A stretch of 64,000 bases of DNA from Haematobia irritans (taxonomy: Eukaryota > Arthropoda > Insecta > Diptera > Muscidae), in assembly GCF_050003625.1 (NCBI RefSeq), contig NC_134400.1:222558085-222622084 (forward strand), written 5' to 3'. Positions 1 to 10,100 of the stretch are shown piece after piece. Below the pieces are notes generated by a model. It was not told the origin of the DNA. It was given only the letters and a program-made list of their open reading frames with translations, and made no database searches. A program made the position numbers and the translations under genes. Numbering within the stretch: the first letter of the stretch is position 1; every line of letters begins with the position of its first letter.

Positions 1-58
1 ACAAGCAACAACCACCAACTTAATTCAATATTGCTCCCTGTTAAATAGCGCTCCAAGC
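1..58. repeat. Dispersed repeat fragment at the window edge
   Basis: These bases closely match 31409-31470, sharing the stretches CAACCACCAACTTAATTCAA and CTGTTAAATAGCGCTCC. It is a truncated copy of an unidentified dispersed repeat. No coding potential is seen. Confidence 0.6.
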
Positions 59-59
59 T

Positions 60-297
60 ACTAAACACATATATGTTTATAGGCTATTTCTAAATTAATA
101 TATGTTTGCATCCAAGCATATTATATTTACAAACATTTTATGTCCCAAACATAATATGTTCTAACATATTAACATATATGTCCCAAACATGTTATGCTAG
201 TTTATGAACATTATATGCTTGCACTCAAAAATATTGTGTTTAAAAATTTGTGTTCCAAACATATAATGTTTATAGCCAAACATATGAAAAACAGTCT
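60..297. repeat. AT-rich repeat fragment (CATATGTTT-rich family)
   Basis: This stretch is packed with variants of ACATATTATGTTT and TGTCCCAAACATA. The same vocabulary fills the inverted-repeat element at 14480-15300, so this is probably a fragment of that family. It has no usable ORF. Confidence 0.5.
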
Positions 298-940
298 TTT
301 TCATCCGTGTATATTAACGGACCCCCAGATTTGGCTTGCGGTGCCTCTAAGATAGGCATATTTCATCCGATCTGGTTAAAATTTGGTACTTGGTGTTCGT
401 ATATGGTCTCTAACAACCATGCAAAAATTGGTCCATATCGGCCCATAACTATATATAGCCCCCATATAAACCGATCCCCAGATTTGGCTTTCGGATCCTC
501 TAAGAGAAACAAACTTCATCCGATCCGGCTGAAATTTGGTACATGATGTTCCACATCGGTCCATAATTACATATAGCCCCCATATAAACCGATTTGCCTT
601 GCGGAGCCTCTTGGAAGAGCAAAATTCATCCGATTCGGTTGAAATTTTTATATTGTGCTGGTATATTGCCGCTAACAACCATGACGGGCTAACAACCATA
701 GGCCCCAGATAAAACTATCCCCAATCATACAATAATTGGTCCATATCGGTTCGTAATTGTATATAACCCTCTTATAAAGCGACTCCCATATTTCATTCCC
801 GTTGGTAATTATTAAAAGACTTCCCTATATACCAAATACCGGGTCAAGAACTGAATTATATACGTATTTAATCTGTTTTGTCTAATATATACCACGTATG
901 GACTAACTTACAATTTAGAGAACGACGTTAAGAAGTTGTA

Positions 941-1540
941 ATGCGCTTTACAGACTATCTGTTATTCCGGACGGAATGTCGGTGTTTGTAAAGAACCTTA
1001 CAGGGTGGGAGCCACCGTGGTGCAATGGTTAGCATGCCCGCCTTGCATACACAAGGTCGTGGGTTCGATTCCTGCTACGACCGAACACCAAGAAATTTTT
1101 CAGCGGTGGATTATCCCACCTCAGTAATGCTTGTGACATTTCTGAGGGTTTCAAAGCTTCTCTAAGTGGTTTCACTGGAATGTGGAACGCCGTTCGGACT
1201 CGGCTATAAAAAGGAGGTCCCTTGTCATTGAGCTTAACATGGAATCGGGCAGCACTCAGTGATAAGAGAGAAGTTCACCACTGTGGTGTCACAATGGATT
1301 GAATAGTCTAAGTGAGCCTGATACATCGGGCTGCCACATAACCTAACCTAACCTTACAGGGTGTCGAATCGATACCACTTGTCGGCGATGTCCAAATAAT
1401 CGGCAAATGTGTTATCGATCCCATAAACATGCAGAAGTATCGACTATGCCTTCGGACTTCACTTACAATGTGTCCAATATGTGGGATATGTTCGACACGA
1501 ACACTGTCGTCCGGAATAATAGATAGTCTGTAAAGCGCAT
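941..1540. mobile_element. 244-bp palindromic-ended MITE (ATGCGCTTTACAG family), copy 1
   Basis: Terminal inverted repeats begin ATGCGCTTTACAGACTATC and end with the reverse complement, GATAGTCTGTAAAGCGCAT. Removing the SINE and one target duplication (356 bp) leaves 244 bp, the length of the copies at 38498, 44164 and 44626. No coding capacity; a non-autonomous DNA transposon of unassigned superfamily. Confidence 0.8.
1008..1351 (+). mobile_element. tRNA-derived SINE, copy 1
   Basis: A tRNA-like head carries a pol III A box (TGGTGCAATGG) and B box (GGTTCGATTCC), then a conserved body and a tail of repeated CCTAA. It is flanked by a perfect 12-bp target duplication, CCTTACAGGGTG (996-1007 and 1352-1363). 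It sits inside the MITE at 941-1540, and the target matches the uninterrupted MITE sequence. Mobilisation by a LINE reverse transcriptase is inferred from the class. Confidence 0.9.
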
Positions 1541-1572
1541 ACAATGGCAAGGTCATCGGCATGTATTAGCAC

Positions 1573-2648
1573 CATTAGCGTAGCTAGACAATTTTCCTAG
1601 GGGGGGCTATAGCCCCCCTAGCTAAAATTTATAGACTGAACTTATAGGTTCAATTAATGTTTTAATTCATAAAATTGAATAAAAAATTAGACATCAAAAT
1701 AACTCGACAAACAATTTATAATAAAGCAACTAAAAGTAGTTCCACACTTTTCCCAGCAAAAAAATTGTGAGTTGTTCTAAAGGAACAACTTTAAAAGTAC
1801 TTCCAAAAATGTCCTCAATTATTTTAACTACACAGGAAGTTTTTTTACTTAATTTTTTTTTTTCATATTTTAATGTGTAATTTTTTGTTTTCTTTTTTTT
1901 CAAATAGTTTAAAAAAGGAGTAAGAATAAATAAATTGGTACAAATTATTCAAATTTTGCCACAAAACTGCTAAATCCATTATAGAAAAATCGATAATTTT
2001 GGAAATTATTCCAGGAAAAACGTTTCAAACAAGCGTCAGAATGCATTAAAAATCATAAAAACAATATAAAAATTATTTATTTGGGAAAACATTTTTTAAT
2101 TCACATTCAAAACACTGAATTCGGATCTCACCTTAAGAAGTGATGCAAATTCATTGCAGCAGCTGTTGAAACGGTGGACATTTGTCCTATGACAAGCTCA
2201 TATTACATTCATTGCTTCTCCGCCAATTTTGCACCACTTCTAGACCAAAAAAGAACATTTTCACTACTTTTTTGGCAACGCTTTTTCGCAGCATTATTAA
2301 GATATTAATTTATGAAAGAATAGTTTTAATATCAATTACTATTTTTTAATTAAATTGACTAAAATAAATCAATCATAAGTTCAACCACAGCTTTATTTCA
2401 TAAATATCTGACTTCAAACATTGCCATCGGCAACTGCTACCACAACCCAAGTAATTCGATTGTTCATGAAAGTCTTTAGCGGAAATTTGTGCGATTGTAT
2501 ATACTTGTTTAATTTTTATAAAAATTAAAAAAACTATTGACATTTATTGAAAAATGGAAAATCATAAATAGAGTTTCAAATTCTGGGGGGGGCTAAAATT
2601 TTTCTGGGGGGTCTAAGCCCCCTCCCCAGAGGCCTTCCTACGCTTATG
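1573..2648. mobile_element. Non-autonomous hAT-type element (1076 bp)
   Basis: The ends are CATTAGCGTAG and CTACGCTTATG (10 of 11 paired) and lie between perfect 8-bp target duplications ATTAGCAC (1565-1572, 2649-2656). Subterminal G7/C6 stem sequences follow each end. No transposase ORF. An 8-bp duplication fits the hAT superfamily. It interrupts the mini-me-like element. Confidence 0.75.
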
Positions 2649-2807
2649 ATTAGCACACCCAAGTATATCGATTGTGGATGACGGTCTTTAGTAGAACTTT
2701 CTACGCAATCCATGGTGGAGGGTTCGGCTGAACTTACGACCGTATATACTTGTTTATAACTTGCTTGCTTTATTTTTTTTTTTCTTTTTGAAAATATTTG
2801 AGTTCAA

Positions 2808-3008
2808 ACGTTTCAGACAAGCATTAGAATGCATTAAAAATCATACAAAATATGAAAATTATTTATTTGGCAAAACACAAACATTTTTAATTCACATCCA
2901 AAACACTTAATTCGCATCACACCTTAATAAGTGATGCAAATTCAGTGCAATGGCTGTTGGAACGGTGGATATGTTCACTACTTTTTTAGTGACGCTTTTT
3001 TCGCTGGG
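2808..3008 (+). repeat. Direct repeat of sequence inside the hAT element (2023-2290)
   Basis: Both segments contain AGAATGCATTAAAAATCAT, AATTATTTATTTGG, AAGTGATGCAAATTCA and CACTACTTTTTTGG-like blocks in the same order. This one lies outside the element ends, directly upstream of the duplicated CUB exon. Confidence 0.6.
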
Positions 3009-3192
3009 TTACTATTAATGTGATGTGAATGACACATTTATTTTAAATTAACGCAGACAATACTTAGCGTACACCACACTCTAAGGTCTTTTTCAAAAAC
3101 ACAGACATTTTGTACGCATAAAAGTATAGAGCGAACGGTGCGAACTTGTGGCTTGTCGTAATATTGAACACATCCGTTTTTTATTTTCCCAG

Positions 3193-3434
3193 CATTCAAT
3201 ATGGGCCCTGAGATAAATTGCCACTTGGATAACGTAAAACTGTTCGACATTATGCCTGATGGTACAGAGAAATTGCTAAAAACTCTCTGCGGATCAACGA
3301 CACCTGGAGAAATTACATCAGGAACAAATCGTTTAGCAATAATATCAAAAAAATCTCCTAATTTCGATGGTACTTATTGGAGTGTAACATATGCAATAGG
3401 CAAGAATATGGCGGATGATCTACTAATCGAATGA
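3193..3434 (+). CDS. Last exon of an upstream cubilin paralog (C-terminal half of a CUB domain), partial
   Basis: After the acceptor TTTTCCCAG an open 242-nt exon encodes the second half of a CUB domain and stops at TGA (3432-3434). It has the same length and phase as the final Cubn exon at 39882-40123, is roughly 88% identical to it, and has no indels. Similarity extends into the upstream intron (TTGTCRTAATATTGA) and the 3' flank (ACATTCT..GAAAATAT). The other exons would lie before the window. Most differences conserve the reading frame, so I favour the 3' end of a tandem gene copy over random debris. An orphan duplicated exon cannot be excluded. Confidence 0.65.
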
Positions 3435-3954
3435 AACATTCTTTGAAAATATAGAAGGTATTTTTTGTTTTGTTTAAATTTATATATCTTATTGTTATTC
3501 AAAATTTAAATAGAAAATAGTTAAATACAAATAACAGTTAGGTGTGTTCCTATTTCTATGTAATATATTAATTTTGTATTAAATATGGATGAAAACATTG
3601 AAAGTAGTTCACATTCATTTATCACACACATTCATCAACATCATATGCAACTCTGATCTGTTTGTGGAAAGTTCTGAAATTTTTACAAAAGAACCTGAAA
3701 AGGTGATATTTTGCCTTTTCAATTAAATATACAAATCATACACATTTCCAAATATTTTTTTATTCACTCTAATGAATTTGGTATTAGATATTCCCAGTCA
3801 AAAAGAGCAGAGAATTGAAGAAAGTATACATTTAAGACACAATACCTTTCAAGTTGGAGTTTTTCGTACTTGATTTGTGTGTGAGATTAGTTGCGCAACT
3901 AATCTTATAGCGGTTCGTATTCCTCCAATATGATTTTTTAGTCAACTTATTATA
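3435..3954. other. AT-rich 3' flank, no gene
   Basis: No ORF or element is recognised over most of this stretch. Bases 3886-3954 resemble the spacer of the array at 44872-45420 (AACTAATCTTATAGCGGTTCG), so the mariner next to it landed in an older copy of that repeat. Confidence 0.5.
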
Positions 3955-4770
3955 ACAGGTTGGCTGATAAGTCCCCGGTCTGACACATAGATGGCGTCGC
4001 TAGTATTAAATGCATATTATTTTTATATAGTACCAACCTTCAAATGATTCGTGTCAAAATTTGACCTCTGTAAGTCAATTAACTGTTAATTGTAATACAC
4101 CCGAGTTTTTCCGTCGATATGTGACAATGGATGAAACATGGCTCCATCATTACACTCCTGAGTCCAATCGACAGTCGGCTGAGTGGACAGCAACCGGTGA
4201 ACCGTCTCCGAAGCGTGGAAAAACTCAAAAGTTCGCTGGCAAAGTAATGACCTCTGTTTTTTGGGAAGCGCATGGAATAATTTTTATCGATTATCTTGTG
4301 AAGGGAAAAACCATCAACAGTGACTATTATATGGCGTTATTGGGACGTTTGAAGGTCGAAATCGCGGCAAAACGGCCCCATATGAAGAAGAAAAAAGTGT
4401 TGGTCCACCAAGACAACGCACCGTGCCACAAGTCATTGAGAACTATGGCAAAAATTCATTAATTGGGCTTCGAATTGCTTCCACACCCACCGTATTCTCC
4501 AGATCTGGACCCAGGGACTTTTTCTTGTTCTCAAACCTCAAAAGGATGCTCGCAGGGAAAAAATTTGGCTGCAATGAAGAGGTGATCGCCGAAACTGAGG
4601 CCTATTTTGAGGCAAAACCGAAGGAGTACTACCAAAATGTTATCAAAAATTGGAAGGTCGTTATAATCGTTGTATCGCTCTTGAAGGGAACTATGTTGAA
4701 TAATAAAAACGGATTTTGACAAAAAAATTTGTTTTTCTTTGTTAGACCGGGGACTTATCAGCCAACCTGT
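3955..4770 (+). mobile_element. Himar1-like mariner, internally deleted (816 bp)
   Basis: Perfect 27-bp inverted repeats begin ACAGGTTGGCTGATAAGTCC and are flanked by TA target duplications (3953-3954, 4771-4772). The element has lost several hundred bases covering the transposase N-terminus, with a junction near 4081 when compared with the longer copy at 33208-34393. Intact ends mean it could be moved in trans, as an inference from mariner biology. Confidence 0.93.
4085..4719 (+). pseudogene. mariner (irritans subfamily) transposase remnant
   Basis: It encodes the catalytic part of a DD34D transposase: DETWLHHYTPES with the first aspartate, HQDNAPCH with the second, then an LGFELLPHPPYSPDL stretch before the third-aspartate motif DFFLF. 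The N-terminal helix-turn-helix is deleted. A stop codon (4460-4462) follows KIH where a glutamate codon is expected, and a one-base shift near 4512 moves the C-terminal part (DFFLFSNLKRMLAGKKFG) into another frame. Inactive. Confidence 0.92.
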
Positions 4771-4944
4771 TATTGGTTCCGTTTCTCATACTGTTTGTAT
4801 ACCTTCGGAAGACCATACGATGTCCACGATGGAATCTTTACAACCTTTATTACAAGCACTTTATACCCAAATACCATTTAGGAGTTGGTCGATTTTCGTG
4901 TTATGTTATGTTCTACAGGAAATAAAATTACACATCTAAAGAAT

Positions 4945-5292
4945 AGGGCTGTTTTCGTCGCTCGTGTTCTATCCAGAACATCACATCAGTGCAAGTCGCA
5001 TCGGTGTCGCCAGATTGCATTTTGATAAAGTGAATATTTTTAGATTCACAATAGCAATTTATTGTGACTAATTTATCGAATAACATGAAAATCAAAGTGA
5101 CACACAGCAGTATATATTTATTACTACGAGTATTTGAGCATTTCATACATTAAAAATGTACGATTTCACATGTTTTCTGTGATTGTTGTTAAACAGCTGA
5201 TGGCAGTGTTACATGTCCTGGAGAAACGATTACCCTGTTTTCTTTTAGTCGGTGACTTCTTAGGGTATCCCGTGCTAAAAGAAAATAGCACT
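4945..5292 (-). mobile_element. AGGGCTGTTTTC MITE, diverged inverted copy
   Basis: The interior is the reverse complement of the 418-bp element at 20336-20753, with shared blocks such as CAGCTGATGGCAGTGTT and CAATAGCAATTTATTGTGA. The outer ends are AGGGCTGTTTTC and GCTAAAAGAAAATAGCACT. No ORF. Confidence 0.75.
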
Positions 5293-5770
5293 AATTAAAT
5301 GATATATTCCGTTCTAAAACTGTATTGAATTCAAGCCTTTTGGCAATGTATGTGAAAGGGTTAAACCCTTTTCTTGTACTAGTGGTTCAAAATTGCCTAA
5401 TCCATGAGTATATTTTTTTGTATGATCATTATTTCGAGTTGAAACTTCTTAACTTTTATTATTTGAAGCGTTTTTATCTGAAATCTAAAAAATCAATATA
5501 TCAGTTAATTTATAGACGATTTCTTTAAATTCAAAATGTTTTTCGTTACTTTAAAGAAAGTTTGCATTAGTTCAAGGCCATACAACTTTTACAGAGGGAC
5601 GCAAATTTGCAAGATACACTTAAAATCTTGTGCTAAAAATGTGAGTACCAAACATATATTATTTACACCGCAATGTGAAAAACAAACTTCCTTGTAGGAT
5701 CCCCTCTGCATTTCATGTGACGCAACAGTTAGTCTTCTCCCCACATTTCATATTTTGTGTTAAGAACACA
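5293..5770. repeat. Fragment of a dispersed AT-rich repeat
   Basis: Phrases such as GACGATTTCTTTAAATTCAAA, CTTTAAAGAAAGTTTGC and CAGAGGGACGCAAAT recur at 17215-17400 and 61640-61700. It is a degenerate fragment of the family described at 59530-61870. No gene. Confidence 0.5.
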
Positions 5771-5778
5771 TATCCTTC

Positions 5779-6084
5779 GGGAGCCACCGTGGTGCAATGG
5801 TTAGCATGACCGCCTTGCATACACCAAAAAATTTTTCAGCGGCGGATTATTCCACCTCAGTAATGCTGGTGATATTTCTGAGGGAGTCAAAGCTTCTCTA
5901 AGTGGTTTCACTGCAATGTTGAACGCCGTTCGGACTCGTCTATAAAAATGAGGTCCCTTGTCATTGAGCTTAACATGGAATCGGGCAGCACTCATTGATA
6001 AGAGAGAAGTTCACCAACGTGGTATCACAATGGACTGAATAGTCTAAGTGAGCCTGATACATCGGGCTGCCACCTAACCCAACC
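5779..6084 (+). mobile_element. tRNA-derived SINE, copy 2, B box deleted
   Basis: Same family as 1008-1351 but lacking about 36 bp that contains the B box: the sequence runs from CTTGCATACACC straight into AAAAAATTTTTCAGCGG. It would not be transcribable by pol III. It lies about 500 bp upstream of the Cubn start. Confidence 0.85.
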
Positions 6085-6581
6085 ATTATTCGGCTATTAT
6101 CTCTGTCATAGACGAAATAACATAGTGATAAATTATTACAAAACCCATAATTGCGGCCTAGTAATGGTCAGAGAATGCAATGACACTGCTTTGGCAGATA
6201 ATACTGATGCAAAACCATCTGCTCATCAAAGGTTGTTGTACTTGCGGTGTAAGTCTCGTGCCGGTTGCCCCAGAAAAGTTTCCGATAAAAATGCATAATT
6301 AAGTTTTTGTATGAGTTTTTTTTTTTTTTTTTTTGCATAAAAATTGCTTGGAAATTTTTACGCCCCCTTTTCTACAAATATGGTTGCATTTGAGCAAAGC
6401 GCTTTAAGTGCCGTAACGGATTGCAAATCGAACGTATTTCATTGACAATAAACTGTGTGAATAGAGTGACCAAAAGGAAAAATTGTTTAAAGTGCTAATT
6501 AATATAAATGTAGGTGTATATCACCACGAAAGGATATCAAAGAACAAAAAAGGACAATATAGTGAAAATTAACTAAGCGAA
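6085..6581 (+). promoter_or_regulatory. Cubn: Cubn 5' flank and probable 5' UTR
   Basis: This interval contains a poly-T tract (6318-6334) and no ORF. The bases just before the ATG are CTAAGCGAA. No TATA box or initiator stands out enough to place a transcription start, and an upstream non-coding exon is possible. Confidence 0.35.
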
Positions 6582-7118
6582 ATGTCCTTCTTAAATCTGT
6601 ATCGTGTGATTATTGTGCTAACATTCAAATGTGTCCTTGCCTCAGAGTATGATAGGCAACCAAAAATGTTTTCACAAAAAGGAGATCTGATCCTGGAAGC
6701 AGCCCACAATCAGGATATCCATCTACGTCTATCACATGGATCCAGTCTACTTATTAACAATATCAATATCATGGATAAAATACGCCAACGAAAATTGGAT
6801 AAGAGTCAGAAGGATACATCAGAAATTCGCACAACCACACCAAAGGATCTTGAAGTAGAAATGAATAATCTTCGTAACGAAATTGATAATTTGTCAGAGA
6901 AATTATCTTCGTATTACAATCGATCGGAATTTGTGGTAAAATCGCCAGTAATCAATAGAATTATGGGCCGTTTACGTCGTTTGAATGCTCGAATCAAGTC
7001 GTTACAACAGAATTTGGCTATAGATGAGTGCGCTCAAGAGACAAATCCTTGTAAAAATGGTGGAACATGTTATGATGTCTACAAGGGGTATCATTGTGAA
7101 TGCACCGACGGATGGAAG
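6582..7118 (+). CDS. Cubn: Cubn exon 1 (aa 1-179)
   Basis: Encodes the signal peptide (hydrophobic run YRVIIVLTFKCVLA), a basic linker, the coiled coil (LEVEMNNLRNEIDNLSEKL) and most of EGF1 starting IDECAQETNPC. Donor AAG|GTAAGT, phase 0. The N-linked sequon NRS lies near residue 113. Confidence 0.95.
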
Positions 7119-10100
7119 GTAAGTATACATTTGTGGAGTAGTGAATAAAAGGGTGGTTGGGATCCAAATAAGGGCAATAGAAAAACATTAGCCTATAAAT
7201 ACCGAAGCACCCTTCGATTCGGCCTCCCCATTCCAGGGAAATTTCAACCTAACAAGTATTCTCTGAAAACGTCATATAATCGCTGTTATACCTGTTCTTT
7301 CTGCTCCTTCTGTTAAAGTGTAATACAAAGAAAAATATTTTAAAATCAATTGATCCCATTAATTTTTATTTGAAATTACTTCAAATCAGGGAAATGATAA
7401 TGCCTACCATGGGCTCCAATGAAAAGTTCTATGATCTTTTCTCTATATGAGAAACTTTAAAATATATTTTCAAAACGTCCGCCAAAGGAAAAGTCCCTCT
7501 CTCATCCCATACGCTGTTTTCGGTTTACCCGAAAATCCACGTTTTTTTTGGGAAACGAAAACCGAAAATAAATCAAGGAGTAACTCATTCATTCATGTGA
7601 TAGTTCATCATTGTGTTGTAATAATACTATATTAACTATATATGACCCTAATTTGCTCGATTAAATAAATAATGTAAGGGGAAATGAATTAGTTACGATA
7701 GAAGATTAATTCTAAAAACAATGTGAAGTTTGTCTTCTGTTTCTAAGGAAACTATAATTATTGGGAATTTTTTCAACTGTGGTTAAAATTGCCAGCGAGA
7801 TTCGGTGGCTTCATTCTCTGGTCGAGAGGCCACCTTCAATTTACTTAAGTAAATAATTTACAACATTTGGAAACATCAACTTTATTTTTATATAGGGTAA
7901 GACTTGTGAGGAAGATATTGACGAATGCTATTTATGGGCCGGAACCGATTTGGGATGTCAAAATAATGCCATTTGCATCAATACTCCAGGAAGTTACAGG
8001 TAAACACATCAAAAATATTGAAATAATCTGCAAGAATATGATCAGGGATTTCACGCATTTATAAATGACACTGAATGTAAGACAGAGAAGTAATTTGATC
8101 ACCTTAAACATGTTTTAATAGTTAGTGTATCACGGGAAGAATGGAAAATTTTGATGGCAAAAATATCGTTTTTTTCTCGCATTATACACATGCATTCCGA
8201 AATCAGATATTTGAGAGAAAATAAGATGGCTGCGACAATAATAAACATATTTAAGGTATTCATATCTTTTTCTGTGAAATGAAATGAAGACTCGCCAACG
8301 AAATACAAGTAATTGAGGACACCATTATCGACCATTAAGGAAATTTGGCCCTATTCTGAATATATCGGATATGGATTCCCTCCAATTATAGATGTACCTG
8401 CCCTAAGGGTTTCTCTGGAACCCATTGTCGTCTACGCAGTACCATTTGCATGCAACAATCCTCCGAAAGTCTGTGTGGTCATGGAGTTTGTGTTCCAGCC
8501 AATAATCATCAAGGATACACTTGTATTTGTGATCAAGGATGGACTAAAAATGCAACGGCGCCAACGAATTCTAGTGCCAGTTTAATATGCGATATCGATG
8601 TTGATGAATGCGAGTCATCACGTAACCCATGCCATGTTGAGTGTATTAATCTTCCGGGTAGCTTCAAGTGTGGTCCATGTCCCATTGGATATAGTGGTAA
8701 TGGTGTAACATGCATTGATGTGGATGAATGTTCCATTAATAATGGTGGTTGCAGCCTACAACCGAAAGTTCGATGTATTAATACAGAGGTAAAACGAAAC
8801 TCTAAGAGGCCATAACTCTCTCAATATTCATGCATATTTCTTTAAGGGTTCCTTTCATTGCGGTAGATGTCCCCTAGGTTGGATCGGTGATGGCCATTCT
8901 TGTGAACTGGCCCAATCGAATTCATGCAATAGAGAGGAAATTTGTCATCCACAAGCCCAATGTGAGTATATTTCCAATGTGGCCACCTGTACCTGCCCTC
9001 ATGGTATGTTCGGTCATGGTTTCGGACCAACTGGATGTCATAGCACGCCAATTTCCAATTCATGTGAACAACACATATGCCAGGTAAATATTAACTTAAG
9101 ATACCCGGCTCACTAAGCCTTATTTCCTTTTCGATACAGAATAATGGTACTTGCTTGGTAACGGGCCGAGGAACCAGCTGTCTATGTCCAAGTGGTTATT
9201 CGGGAGCTTTGTGTGAAACCGCTGATGGTTGCCATCCAAACCCCTGTGAAAATGGAGCTTCCTGCAAACCCCTTTCAAATAAACTCTTCAAATGTTCCTG
9301 CCAACGAGGCAGTACGGGAAAACGTTGCGAAATCTTACGCAGCGTTTGTGCCACCGTTCAACGGAAGCCAACTGGAGAGTTGTCGTATCCAACAAATGGC
9401 GCAACCGAGTATGCACCAGACGAGAGGTGTGCCTGGATTATTCGAACTTTACCTTCGCAGATTTTGAATTTAACTTTCACATCATTTGACCTGGAGGAAG
9501 ATGCCGAATGTAGTCGTGATTGGTTGCAAATACACGATGGTGTCTCACTGGCTTCGCAATTGATTGGTAGATTTTGTGGCAAGAACTTACCATTGGGAGG
9601 AACAATTTTATCATCCCAGCATCAGTTATTCTTTTGGTTCCGCTCGGATAATACCACCAACCGTCCTGGCTTCCATATGACATGGAAATCCCAGCCCCAT
9701 GTGTGTGGCGATGATCGAGAGCTAGACGTTGGCGATGAAGGAATACTGCGATCTCCAGGATTCCCTGGAAAAATGCCTGCCCATAGAGATTGTGAATGGA
9801 AGCTATCGGCTCCATATGGTTATCGCTTTGTTTTAAGGATCTTTGATATCACCACGGGATCAACAGCCAATTGCACAGGCGATTCATTTAAGGTAGACCT
9901 GAAAATAAGAGAATTTTACTTAGCCAACTCCTTATGTCTCCTCCTTCTCTAGATCTACGATGCCGACTTGCTTTTGAAGGAGTATTGTGAGAGTACATCA
10001 CCGGAACCCATAAGGACATCCACGAATCAACTCAAACTACATTTTCACACTGATGCCTTTGGCTCTGACAGTTCTTTTCAGTTGCACTATGAAGTGGAGT

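Larger units (their letters stand above)
298..2755 (+). mobile_element. mini-me-like element, 5' truncated and interrupted
   Basis: Segments 298-940 and 2657-2755 match the body and the 3' end of the intact copy at 57173-58562. The body has the CCCATATAAACCGATC units. The end has the CTACGCAATCCATGGTGGAG block followed by TATACTTGTTT. Between them lie two later insertions: a 244-bp MITE carrying a SINE (941-1540) and a hAT-type element (1573-2648). The (GTCY)n and core segments are missing here. The mini-me assignment rests on the other copies. Confidence 0.6.

Noticed and set aside
376..699. ORFs of up to 107 codons around 250-700 on both strands
   Set aside because: They lie wholly in mini-me-like repeat units and recur out of frame in the copies at 57173 and 29281.
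1028..1085. tRNA gene candidates at the SINE heads (also 32220, 61540)
   Set aside because: A and B boxes are present, but the acceptor and anticodon stems do not pair and the sequences continue into the SINE body with target duplications.
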